A DNA stretch of 64,000 bases from Tyzzerella sp. (GTDB taxonomy: Bacteria; Bacillota; Clostridia; Lachnospirales; Lachnospiraceae). The position numbers were made by a program, and so were the translations under genes. This document shows positions 37,045 through 45,182 of this stretch, piece by piece. The stretch's first letter is position 1. The number at the start of each line of letters is the position of its first letter. The DNA is taken from the NCBI GenBank assembly GCA_017416155.1, contig JAFQDE010000004.1, forward strand, positions 1-64,000, written 5' to 3'. A model generated the notes under the pieces. It was not told the origin of the DNA and ran no database searches. It saw only the letters and a program-made list of their open reading frames with translations.

Positions 37045-37054
37045 AGGAGGTTAT

Positions 37055-37717
37055 ATGTGCGCTGTTAGTTTTAAGGAAAGAGTAAGAAATGAAGCAATAG
37101 CTAATGCTAAATTCTACCAAGCGAATTTTGTTGATTATGAATATTTGATTTGCTCAGAAGCATTTGAAAATGGTTTTCACATAATAAAAGCTGACAAAGG
37201 AAATTATTTGCATCTGATAGGTATACATACAGAATTGTCTGCTGAACAATTTTTTGATAAATGTTTTTCAGAAGAATTAGAAGAAGCGGATTTTGATTTT
37301 TTAAAGCCTGGAAAATCAGAGAAGTCAGTCAAAGGTTCAGTAAGAGAAAAAATAACAGTTTTACCTGAGATGGTGAACTTATTTACACATAAATTGCTGG
37401 CTGAAGATAACTTTAAGAAAAATCGGGTAGAATGTGCATTTACAACATCTGATAATACGTGTACGTTAGGTTTTGCTGTTTCTGGGCGTCCCAAATCTTT
37501 ATTGAAAGGAAACAAATTAGAGAAAAGTAAGGTAAAAGATGTTGATGTAATCTTTCGAAGACCTAGAGGTAGCGAAGAGTTATTTGAAGAGTTGGTGTGG
37601 GGGAAACGAGAAAATGTTCATAAATATAAAGGGGAAATTGAGCAATTAGTCTCGAAAGAATATTTAGAAAAAGCTGTGGAGGGCAATCAAGATATTGTAG
37701 ATACAATCTTGAACTGA
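37055..37717 (+). CDS. PBECR4-like putative nuclease
   Basis: A 220-residue cytosolic protein. Its second half, with VLPEMVNLF, NFKKNRVECAFTTSDNTCTLGF, RPKSLLKGNKL and VDVIFRRPRG, resembles PBECR4, a predicted nuclease domain of the barnase/EndoU/colicin E5-D/RelE (BECR) fold known from phage and mobile elements. I recall the family by pattern; catalytic residues are not established. The first half (FKERVRNEAIANAKFYQANFVDYEYLICS) is commonly seen with it. ATG 37055 has a perfect AGGAGG; in-frame ATGs at 37016 and 37019 lie inside the terminator hairpin. Promoter, RNA, terminator, nuclease is the layout of a type III toxin-antitoxin locus. Confidence 0.6.
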   Translation: MCAVSFKERVRNEAIANAKFYQANFVDYEYLICSEAFENGFHIIKADKGNYLHLIGIHTELSAEQFFDKCFSEELEEADFDFLKPGKSEKSVKGSVREKITVLPEMVNLFTHKLLAEDNFKKNRVECAFTTSDNTCTLGFAVSGRPKSLLKGNKLEKSKVKDVDVIFRRPRGSEELFEELVWGKRENVHKYKGEIEQLVSKEYLEKAVEGNQDIVDTILN

Positions 37718-37722
37718 TGAAA

Positions 37723-37782
37723 TTTTGTCAAATTGGGAGTGCTACAAAAGTTGTCAAATTGGGAGGGGTATCCAATTGACAA
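37723..37782. repeat. Right copies of the TTGTCAAATTGGG repeat
   Basis: TTTTGTCAAATTGGGAG (37723-37739) and AAAAGTTGTCAAATTGGG (37747-37763), the second followed by CCAATTGACAA (37772-37782) with which it forms a dyad. The second copy matches the left copy at 36508 over at least 17 bases. The dyad's right arm holds the -35 of the next gene's promoter. Confidence 0.8.
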
Positions 37783-37805
37783 ACTGCGTCACATTTTTGT
37801 ATAAT
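37776..37805 (+). promoter_or_regulatory. Promoter of the dockerin glucosaminidase gene
   Basis: TTGACA (37776-37781), 18 bases, TATAAT (37800-37805). The -35 lies inside the dyad just described. Confidence 0.85.
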
Positions 37806-37858
37806 AATTAATGATGTTGTAAATTTTGGGGAGAAATATTTAATTAAGGGGCGATAGG

Positions 37859-39892
37859 ATGAAATTATTGGGGAGAAAACGCTTAAGAACTTGTCTGAGC
37901 ATGTTGCTGATTGCAATGTGTCTTTTGGCGAGTTTTTCTTTTTATATAGATTCAAAAGCGCAAGACCAAGTAGTGGATACGTTCTATGTCTTGGACGAAG
38001 ATGGGAACCCTGTGACTGTTGAAATTACGCAGGGGGATTTGATGAGTGATTTCCAAAACACTAGAATTAAGTTGTTTTCTCGCCTGAGGACCGGAGAGGA
38101 AGCCCAAACGGATGTTGTGGGTGTTGTAAGATTCAAAAGTTCAAGTGGTTTGGTATATTATACAGAAGTGGATACAGGCAGAGAGGGATATGTTCATTGT
38201 AAGTCAGCCGGAGATGCGGCTTACATTCGGACAGAGAGTGACGGAAGTGTGATTTGTAAGTTGTCAGGTGTTGTGATGAGAGTGCCTGCTGCTAATATTA
38301 CAGGACCGATTGCTTATGAGTCTTGTGGAGAACGTGAGATTAGTTATTATTCTATTTCTGACAATGGGTATCTCATGCACAACTACACATACTTTAGTGG
38401 AAGTTCCCTGGCTTTGGCAAGTACGCGAGTGGGATACAAACCAAGCTATCTTTCATTAGGTGTAAAGTATTACAGTTATGACGGACATTATTTTTATGAT
38501 GATTTTGCGAAAATGATTGCAGACTATCAGAATAATGTGTTCAGTCAGTCGGTGAATGCTGGACAGCCATATTACAATTATTATCAATATTTGTCTATGC
38601 ATACAAAGGCACCTTTTACTCCGGAGCAATATAATGCGTATATTGCAGCAAACAAAACAGAGTCCGTGATGCTGACAGCAGGAAGTGCATTTGCTTCTGC
38701 ACAGAATAAATATTCTATTAACGCGCTTTTAATGTTTGGCATCGCCATTAATGAAAGTGCATGGGGAACAAGTTCTATTGCAAAAAGTAAAAACAACTTG
38801 TTTGGATTAAATGCAGTGGATTCTAGTCCGGGAGAGTCGGCGAATACATTTAAATCTGTTGAACATTGTATCAATGAATTTGCATATGAATGGGTGCACA
38901 AGGATTATCTGAATGGTGGTGATTTTAGATATCGAGGCCCACATCTTGGAGATAAGCATAGTGGCATGAATGTCAAGTATGCGTCTGACCCCTATTGGGG
39001 CGAGAAAGCGGCGGCGAGAGGTTATTATTTCGATACTGAAAAAGTTGATTATGGAAGATATACGATTGGTATTACTGTCAGTGGGAACGTGCAGTTCTAT
39101 AAGGAGGCAGATGCCAGAAGTGCTAAGATATATACGTCAGAAGCAGGTTCGGGAAGTGGAAAAGCTGCTTTCACCTATGATTTTCCGGTAGTGATCTTGG
39201 ATTCGGTAGAGACGAATGAAGGATGGTTCTACAAAGTTGTTTCTGATATGTCATTAAAGGCCGACAGAAGTGCCAGAGATGTGAATGCCATATACGATGA
39301 AACGCGAGACTTTGTGTATGTGAAAGCAAGTGATATTCGAGTGGTATTTAAAGGTAGCGGCAATATTGAGATACCGGACATTGAGATACCGGATATAGAG
39401 AAACCGGATGACGACAAACCGGAGATTGAGGAACCACCGGTAATCATTATACCTGAGAAGACACAGGCAGAAGTATTAACGACTTTGAAGGTCTCTCATT
39501 CAAACAGTTATCTGACCGGGTTCTCAGTCGGCGGGGATATTGGAAGAGAAATCGCCAAAGTGAAAGCGTTGGATGAAAGGATTCAAGTGGTAGCTAAGAA
39601 GGCAGATGGCACGCAGATTACAAGCGGAACACTTGCTACCGGCATGCAACTGTCAGTTACAACGAACGGGAGCACCGTCAACTATACCATTGTAATCAGG
39701 GGAGATGTGAATGGAGATGGTAAATTATCTGCTGTTGATTATGTGAAAGTAAGAAATTATCTGGATGGGGCAAGTTCTTTAACAGGAGCATATCTAAAGG
39801 GAGCAGATACCAGCGGAGATGGGAAGGCATCAGCCTTGGATTATGTGAAACTTAGAAATCATTTGGATAATAAAAGTTCAATAGTACAATAA
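37859..39892 (+). CDS. Secreted glucosaminidase with C-terminal dockerin
   Basis: A 677-residue exported protein. A signal peptide (about 1-36) precedes beta-rich regions. The glucosaminidase domain at about 270-400 has the catalytic glutamate in LLMFGIAINESAWGTSSIAKSKNNLFGLNA (about 298) and FKSVEHCINEFAYEW. An SH3-like wall-binding region follows (about 405-500). Next is a repeated Pro/Glu linker (IEIPDIEIPDIEKPDDD), a small module, and a type I dockerin at about 616-677 with two EF-like Ca sites (GDVNGDGKLSAVDYVKVRNYL and DTSGDGKASALDYVKLRNHL). It cuts glycan strands. The dockerin should dock onto a cohesin, and the next gene, 14 bases on, encodes a possible partner. Confidence 0.9.
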   Translation: MKLLGRKRLRTCLSMLLIAMCLLASFSFYIDSKAQDQVVDTFYVLDEDGNPVTVEITQGDLMSDFQNTRIKLFSRLRTGEEAQTDVVGVVRFKSSSGLVYYTEVDTGREGYVHCKSAGDAAYIRTESDGSVICKLSGVVMRVPAANITGPIAYESCGEREISYYSISDNGYLMHNYTYFSGSSLALASTRVGYKPSYLSLGVKYYSYDGHYFYDDFAKMIADYQNNVFSQSVNAGQPYYNYYQYLSMHTKAPFTPEQYNAYIAANKTESVMLTAGSAFASAQNKYSINALLMFGIAINESAWGTSSIAKSKNNLFGLNAVDSSPGESANTFKSVEHCINEFAYEWVHKDYLNGGDFRYRGPHLGDKHSGMNVKYASDPYWGEKAAARGYYFDTEKVDYGRYTIGITVSGNVQFYKEADARSAKIYTSEAGSGSGKAAFTYDFPVVILDSVETNEGWFYKVVSDMSLKADRSARDVNAIYDETRDFVYVKASDIRVVFKGSGNIEIPDIEIPDIEKPDDDKPEIEEPPVIIIPEKTQAEVLTTLKVSHSNSYLTGFSVGGDIGREIAKVKALDERIQVVAKKADGTQITSGTLATGMQLSVTTNGSTVNYTIVIRGDVNGDGKLSAVDYVKVRNYLDGASSLTGAYLKGADTSGDGKASALDYVKLRNHLDNKSSIVQ

Positions 39893-39906
39893 CGAGGGTG
39901 AAAAGT

Positions 39907-41289
39907 ATGAATAAAACAATAAAAAGGTTTTTGTGTTTTTTTATATTGTTTGTATTAACGCTGAGTAGTGTAAAACTTGACGCAAATGCTGCGGGAGGAC
40001 TCAGTATCTCGGCAAATGCATCTCAAGTATCTTCAGGAGGAACATTTACTGTCACAGTAAAAGCAGCAAGCAATTATTTCGTTTCAAACATATCTATGAC
40101 CGTAAGTGGAGGTACAGTTGTATCCAAACTTAGCAAAACATCTCTTGACAAGGGAGAAACAGCAAGCGCTAAGATTAAACTTACAGGAGAAAAATGTGTC
40201 GTTTCTGTAAAAGGCGTGGGTGCAAATTATGATACGGAGACGGAAGGGAATGCCAGTGCGAGTGTTACTGTGAAAAAGAAAACAGTAGTGGTGGACAATC
40301 GCTCAAAAGATAACAATTTATCGGCAATTACCGTTTCAGAAGGCGCATTGTCACCGGCATTTAATGCGGCTACAGCAGAGTACAGTGTGAATGTAGCGGG
40401 AAGTACAAGTAAGATTACGCTAGGGGCAACAGCGAATCACGCAAAGGCTTCTGTGGCGGGAACAGGGGAGAAGACTGTAGTTCCGGGCAACAATCGGTTT
40501 GTTGTCACGTGTACAGCAGAAAATGGAAGCAAGAAAGAATATGTGATAAATGTCTTTGTGGACGAGACACCAACGGTATATAGCACATATGGCGAACAGA
40601 GATTAGGCGTTGTAAGGAATCAAACAGATATCGGAATTCCGGAAACATTTGAAGCAACAACTTTGACGATAGATGGGCAGGAAGTTCCTGCATATCATAG
40701 CAATCAATTCAATTTGACACTGCTTTATATGATTAGTGAATCCGGTGAAAAAAACTTCTATATGTACGAGAAAGAAAAAGGTATCACGTCTGTATTCAGA
40801 CCGGTGTCTATATTGGGCAGAAATGTTATTTTGTTTGACTTGACGGAAGAGGAACAGGTTCGCAAGAACATGGTATATTCGGAAATTACAATTGATGGAA
40901 TCACCTTGCATGGTTGGAAGTATGAGAATCCTGATTATGAGAATTATGTTCATATTCTTGTAATGAATCAATTTGGTGAAAAAGTTGTATACCAATATGA
41001 GAAAACGGAAAACAGTCTTCAACTGTACAAAGAGTACGTACCTGTGGAAGAAGAGGTAGAAAAAGAGAAGGATGTGTTTTCAATTGGTAAATTTTCATTC
41101 GAAAAGTCTACATTAGAAGAATACTCACTTTATATTATCATTGGTTTGGCAGGGCTTTGTGTAGTCTTGATTCTTTTCATTATTATTATGGCATTGACGA
41201 GAAAACAGAGATGTTCGGCAAGAAAGAGAAGATACCAAAAGAAACTTGAAAAATTAGAAAGAAAAAACCAGAAAAAACAAGAAGAATAA
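39907..41289 (+). CDS. Membrane-anchored beta-sandwich protein, possible dockerin partner
   Basis: A 460-residue surface protein. A signal peptide (to about DANA, 28) is followed by an Ig- or cohesin-like beta domain at about 32-130 (ISANASQVSSGGTFTVTVKA). A cadherin-like beta-sandwich domain (PF12733-type) at about 135-225 has LSAITVSEGALSPAFNAATAEYSVNV. A further unassigned domain ends near 380. One membrane helix (about 400-425) and a basic cytosolic tail (RKRRYQKKLEKLERK) close it. I could not confirm a true cohesin; that is inferred from position behind a dockerin gene. ATG 39907 is preferred to the in-frame GTG 39898 because GAGGGTG fits the ATG. Confidence 0.8.
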   Translation: MNKTIKRFLCFFILFVLTLSSVKLDANAAGGLSISANASQVSSGGTFTVTVKAASNYFVSNISMTVSGGTVVSKLSKTSLDKGETASAKIKLTGEKCVVSVKGVGANYDTETEGNASASVTVKKKTVVVDNRSKDNNLSAITVSEGALSPAFNAATAEYSVNVAGSTSKITLGATANHAKASVAGTGEKTVVPGNNRFVVTCTAENGSKKEYVINVFVDETPTVYSTYGEQRLGVVRNQTDIGIPETFEATTLTIDGQEVPAYHSNQFNLTLLYMISESGEKNFYMYEKEKGITSVFRPVSILGRNVILFDLTEEEQVRKNMVYSEITIDGITLHGWKYENPDYENYVHILVMNQFGEKVVYQYEKTENSLQLYKEYVPVEEEVEKEKDVFSIGKFSFEKSTLEEYSLYIIIGLAGLCVVLILFIIIMALTRKQRCSARKRRYQKKLEKLERKNQKKQEE

Positions 41290-41293
41290 AATG

Positions 41294-41328
41294 CAGGTGC
41301 GGTTCGTGAGAATCGCACCTGTTGTTTG
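41294..41328 (+). terminator. Terminator of the dockerin operon
   Basis: CAGGTGCGGTTC (41294-41305) pairs with GAATCGCACCTG (41310-41321; one G-T) around GTGA, then TTGTTTGT. It lies between converging genes. Confidence 0.85.
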
Positions 41329-41775
41329 TCAAATGTTAAATTGGCTCAAGAAACTGTTGTGATACAATTTTGAAAAGGTGACATCTTCTGCAAACCAATC
41401 CGGAGGGGCAAATGCTTTCGCTTCTTCTTCAGAAGCAAACTCCACCTCGGCAAGAGTTAGAGGAGCCAAGTCTCCCTCAAATACATCTAGCTCAATGGTA
41501 TGTTTTTCAAAAGGAATCATATAACGTTTCTTAACAATTAATCTGCCGTCAATTTTTTCGAGAAGATGCTCATAAGCTTCTTTTGTAAGAGGCAGATTGT
41601 GTTCTTCACGAATCATACAGCCTTTTCCTTTATATGTCAGTTCATATTTATCGTTATCACGGCGGATGCGAATTACAGGAGCAGTAGAGAGATATCCCTG
41701 CTCAAGATGTCGAACCGGATAAGTATCAAGATTTTCAGGTAGTTTCTTTAATAAAAATTTGCGTTCGATTTCCAT
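41329..41775 (-). CDS. CYTH domain protein
   Basis: A 148-residue cytosolic tunnel-fold phosphatase/cyclase family member. The EIERKFLL start (ExExK), the arginine strand IRIRRDNDKYELTYKGKG, the LIVKKRYMIPF strand and ELDVFEGDL are the family's charged tunnel residues. Relatives hydrolyse triphosphates such as tripolyphosphate or thiamine triphosphate. GAGGTTG precedes ATG 41775. Confidence 0.93.
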   Translation of the reverse strand: MEIERKFLLKKLPENLDTYPVRHLEQGYLSTAPVIRIRRDNDKYELTYKGKGCMIREEHNLPLTKEAYEHLLEKIDGRLIVKKRYMIPFEKHTIELDVFEGDLAPLTLAEVEFASEEEAKAFAPPDWFAEDVTFSKLYHNSFLSQFNI

Positions 41776-41874
41776 ATTTTCAACCTCCCAACATACTTAT
41801 AGTAATACATTTGCAATTTCTTTGCAAGTTTGGTACAATCATTTTAGTTATGCAAGACTGAGGAGGGAATGTCT

Positions 41875-42426
41875 ATGAAACAGGTTTGTGTATTTCTCGC
41901 AGATGGTTTTGAGGAAATCGAAGGGTTAACGGTTGTTGATTTGCTCAGACGTGCAGAGATTGAGGTGACAACAGTATCGATTACCGGAGATAACATGATT
42001 CATGGTGCACATGGGATTGATGTACAGGCGGATAAGTTATTTGAAGATATGAGTTATGAGAAGCAAGATATGTTGGTGCTTCCGGGAGGCATGCCGGGGA
42101 CATTGAATCTTGGCAAACACAAAGGATTAGAGGCATTACTTCGCAAATTTTATCAAAAAGAAAAATATATTGCTGCCATCTGTGCGGCACCGAGCGTGTT
42201 TGGGAAATATGGTTTCCTAAACGGAAGGAAAGCAACATCTTATCCTGGATTTGAGGAAGCGTTAGAAGGTGCTGAAGTTGTGCAGGACGCAGTTGCTGTA
42301 TCGGATTTTGTGATTACCAGTCGTGGTATGGGGACGGCAATTCCGTTTTCGTTGGCAATCATAGAGCAATTGCTTGGAAGAGAAAAAGCAGAAGAGATTG
42401 GAAAGGCGATTATCTACTATCAGTAG
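41875..42426 (+). CDS. DJ-1/PfpI family protein
   Basis: A 183-residue DJ-1/YajL-like protein. The acid in GFEEIEG, the GG of VLPGGMPGT, and the nucleophile elbow AAICAAPSVFGK (Cys about 103) match the glyoxalase III/deglycase-like group that handles methylglyoxal damage, though the true activity of this group is debated. ATG 41875 is seven bases from GAGGAGGG; the ATG two codons earlier is too close. The next gene starts 17 bases later. Confidence 0.93.
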   Translation: MKQVCVFLADGFEEIEGLTVVDLLRRAEIEVTTVSITGDNMIHGAHGIDVQADKLFEDMSYEKQDMLVLPGGMPGTLNLGKHKGLEALLRKFYQKEKYIAAICAAPSVFGKYGFLNGRKATSYPGFEEALEGAEVVQDAVAVSDFVITSRGMGTAIPFSLAIIEQLLGREKAEEIGKAIIYYQ

Positions 42427-42443
42427 GTGGAAAGGGAACAGAT

Positions 42444-43136
42444 ATGGATACAAAGAAAAGAAATATGATGATTGGCGCAGGAGTAGCTGCAACTGTGATT
42501 ATAGTTGTTGGGTTATTAGCAGTTTTTGGAGTGTTCCGTAGGTTTAACCCAGAAGGATATGTAAAGGCAGTGTTAGATCAGTCTCTTAAAGGGGAGGTAA
42601 AAGCGGCATCGCAGTTGATGGCAGGAACAACTGAGGAAAAATTATATGCACAGTATGAATCCGGAATCACTTCATTTGTTAAAAATAGTATTACAAGCGG
42701 TGCAGAAATGGATGATGAGTTACAAGGAAAATATGTGGAACTTTGCAAAAAAGTTTTTAGAGCCATGAAGTATGAAGTGAAAGCTGCCAAAGAATCAACA
42801 GACGGTGGGTATGAAGTGACAGTATCTTATAAGCCGGCAAATATCTTTGATAATTTCATTACAAAAATCGGTGAGGAGAATCAAAAACTCACAGAAAAAG
42901 TAGAGAACGGCGAGTATAGAGGAACGTTGGAAGAAATCAACAGCCAGATGCAGAAAGAATTTCTCACCAATGCGTATACAGCCTTCGAAGAATGCTATAA
43001 GAGTATGGAGTATGGCAAAGAAGAGACATATGTTTTCACAATTGTCAAGGACGCAGAAGGCATGTATGATTTAGATGAGGCACAAATCAGCGGATTTATC
43101 ACAAAAATCTTGAATTTAGATGAAATTCAAGGCTAG
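42444..43136 (+). CDS. Unknown membrane-anchored protein
   Basis: A 230-residue protein with one N-terminal membrane helix (about 8-30) and a soluble alpha/beta domain probably outside. VKAVLDQSLKGEVKAASQLMAGTTEEKLYAQYESGITSF and YEVTVSYKPANIFDNF resemble DUF5105-type lipobox-less proteins, but I cannot assign it firmly. It shares a transcript with the DJ-1-like gene and sits upstream of tig, which has its own promoter. Confidence 0.75.
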   Translation: MDTKKRNMMIGAGVAATVIIVVGLLAVFGVFRRFNPEGYVKAVLDQSLKGEVKAASQLMAGTTEEKLYAQYESGITSFVKNSITSGAEMDDELQGKYVELCKKVFRAMKYEVKAAKESTDGGYEVTVSYKPANIFDNFITKIGEENQKLTEKVENGEYRGTLEEINSQMQKEFLTNAYTAFEECYKSMEYGKEETYVFTIVKDAEGMYDLDEAQISGFITKILNLDEIQG

Positions 43137-43153
43137 ATATTTTATCTGAGTTG

Positions 43154-43162
43154 TGATATAAT
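43154..43162 (+). promoter_or_regulatory. Extended -10 promoter of tig
   Basis: TGATATAAT fits an extended -10 (TGn-TATAAT), without a good -35, 67 bases before tig. Confidence 0.55.
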
Positions 43163-43228
43163 TGTTCGGTAAATGTCGAAGGAGATAAGTTTTATAACTT
43201 TTCGAATAGATGAAGGAGGAAGACAGAG

Positions 43229-44515
43229 ATGAGTTTACAAGTAGAAAAAATGGAAAAAAACATGGCAAAACTTACCATTGAAGTTTCTGCCGAAGAGTTA
43301 GAAAAAGCACTTCAAGGTGCATACAACAAACAGAAAGGACAAATTAGTGTACCTGGTTTCCGTAAAGGGAAAGTACCACGTCAGATGATTGAAAAAATGT
43401 ATGGTGCAGCAATCTTTTATGATGAAGCAGCGAATGCATTGATTCCGGAAGCATACAGCAAAGCTTATGATGAGAGTGGATTAGAAATTGTTTCTCAGCC
43501 AAAGATTGAAGTGGTTCAGATTGAAAAAGGGAAACCATTTATCTTTACAGCAGAGGTTGCAACAAAGCCGGAAGTAACACTTGGCGAATACAAAGGATTA
43601 ACAGTTGATAAGGTTTCTAACAGAGTAACTGCAAAAGAAGTGGATGCGAAGTTAGAAGAAGAACAGAAGAAAAACGCAAGAACTATCACAGTAGAAGACC
43701 GTGCAGTACAAGACGGCGATGAAGTTGTATTAGACTTCGAAGGATTTGTAAACGGTGTTGCATTTGCAGGTGGAAAGGGAGAAAACTACCCACTTACAAT
43801 CGGTTCAGGTTCATTCATCCCAGGATTTGAAGAGCAGTTAATCGGCGCAGAGGCTGAAAAAGAAGTGGAAGTAAATGTAACATTCCCTACAGAATATCAT
43901 GCAGAAGATTTAGCAGGAAAAGAAGCTGTATTCAAATGTACAGTACACGAAATCAAAGTGAAAGAGCTTCCTGAATTAGATGATGAATTCGCAGCAGAAG
44001 TTTCTGAATTTGACACCTTAGAAGAATACAAGGCTGACATCAAAGCAAAACTTAAAGAACAAAAGACTGCAGAAGGAAAGAGACAAAAAGAAGATCAGGT
44101 TGTAGAAAAAGCAGTTGCTAATGCTACAATGGAGATTCCGGAAGCAATGATTGATACACAGGTACAACAGATGGCTCAGGAGTTTGCTCAGAGATTGCAG
44201 TCACAAGGTCTTAACATGGAACAGTACTTCCAATTTACAGGTCTTACGGCAGATAAGATGATGGAAGAAATGAGACCACAGGCAGTGAAACGTATTGAGA
44301 CAAGATTAGTTCTTGAAGCAATTGCAAAAGCTGAAAACATTGAAATCACAGAAGAAAAAATCGATGAAGAGATTGCTAAGATGGCAGAAATGTACAAGAT
44401 GGAAGTTGAAAAACTCAAAGAGTACATGGGAGAAGCTGAGAAAGAACAGATGAAAGCAGATATGGCTGTTCAAGAAGCAGTTACATTGTTAGTAGAAAAC
44501 TCTGTGGAAGAGTAA
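43229..44515 (+). CDS. tig: Trigger factor
   Basis: A 428-residue ribosome-bound chaperone with the ribosome-binding loop GFRKGKVPRQMIE (about 45), a peptidyl-prolyl isomerase domain at about 150-240 (GDEVVLDFEGFVNG...FIPGFEEQLIG) and the C-terminal helical arms. GGAGG precedes ATG 43229. It heads the tig-clpP-clpX run common in Firmicutes. Confidence 0.98.
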   Translation: MSLQVEKMEKNMAKLTIEVSAEELEKALQGAYNKQKGQISVPGFRKGKVPRQMIEKMYGAAIFYDEAANALIPEAYSKAYDESGLEIVSQPKIEVVQIEKGKPFIFTAEVATKPEVTLGEYKGLTVDKVSNRVTAKEVDAKLEEEQKKNARTITVEDRAVQDGDEVVLDFEGFVNGVAFAGGKGENYPLTIGSGSFIPGFEEQLIGAEAEKEVEVNVTFPTEYHAEDLAGKEAVFKCTVHEIKVKELPELDDEFAAEVSEFDTLEEYKADIKAKLKEQKTAEGKRQKEDQVVEKAVANATMEIPEAMIDTQVQQMAQEFAQRLQSQGLNMEQYFQFTGLTADKMMEEMRPQAVKRIETRLVLEAIAKAENIEITEEKIDEEIAKMAEMYKMEVEKLKEYMGEAEKEQMKADMAVQEAVTLLVENSVEE

Positions 44516-44534
44516 GATTTAGGGAGGCAAGTAC

Positions 44535-45116
44535 ATGAGCGTAATACCTTACGTCATTGAACAAACAAGTCGTGGAGAGCGTTCTTACGATATTTATTCA
44601 AGATTACTAAAGGAAAGAATAATCTTTTTAGGGGAAGAAGTAACAGATGCATCAGCAAGTGTAATTATTGCCCAGTTGTTATTTTTGGAAGGAGAAGATC
44701 CAGAAAAAGATATTCATTTGTATATTAACAGTCCGGGTGGTTCCGTGACAGCCGGCATGGCTATCTATGATACGATGCAGTACATCAAATGTGATGTATC
44801 GACAATCTGTATCGGAATGGCAGCAAGTATGGGTTCGTTCTTGTTGGCAGGCGGAGCAAAAGGAAAACGTTTTGCACTTCCGAATTCCGAGATTATGATT
44901 CATCAACCATCAGGCGGAGCAAAAGGACAGGCAACAGAGATTAAGATTGTTGCAGAACACATTTTAAAAACAAGACATAAGTTAAACCAAATTCTGTCAG
45001 AAAACACAGGACAGCCACTGGAGAAGATTGAAATCGACACAGAGAGAGATAACTTCATGTCAGCGCAGGAAGCAAAAGAATACGGATTGGTAGACGAAGT
45101 AATTACCAGCCACTAA
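44535..45116 (+). CDS. clpP: ClpP protease subunit
   Basis: A 193-residue serine protease. The catalytic serine is in [11 protein letters not shown] (about 98), the histidine in [10 protein letters not shown] (about 123), and the aspartate in [10 protein letters not shown] (about 172). It forms the 14-mer chamber fed by ClpX. It starts 19 bases after tig. Confidence 0.98.
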   Translation: MSVIPYVIEQTSRGERSYDIYSRLLKERIIFLGEEVTDASASVIIAQLLFLEGEDPEKDIHLYINSPGGSVTAGMAIYDTMQYIKCDVSTICIGMAASMGSFLLAGGAKGKRFALPNSEIMIHQPSGGAKGQATEIKIVAEHILKTRHKLNQILSENTGQPLEKIEIDTERDNFMSAQEAKEYGLVDEVITSH

Positions 45117-45127
45117 TAAAAAGGTTG

Positions 45128-45160
45128 AGGGGATGTTCTGAAAGTTAGAGCACCCCTTTT
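45128..45160 (+). terminator. Partial terminator between clpP and clpX
   Basis: AGGGG(A)TGTTCT (45128-45139) pairs with AGAGCACCCCT (45147-45157), then TTT. It would reduce clpX relative to clpP. Confidence 0.75.
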
Positions 45161-45182
45161 ACGCGTAAAATGAGGAGAGAAT

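Noticed and set aside
37016..37054. Upstream start codons for the PBECR4-like gene
   Set aside because: They lie inside the terminator hairpin; AGGAGG at 37045-37050 fits ATG 37055.
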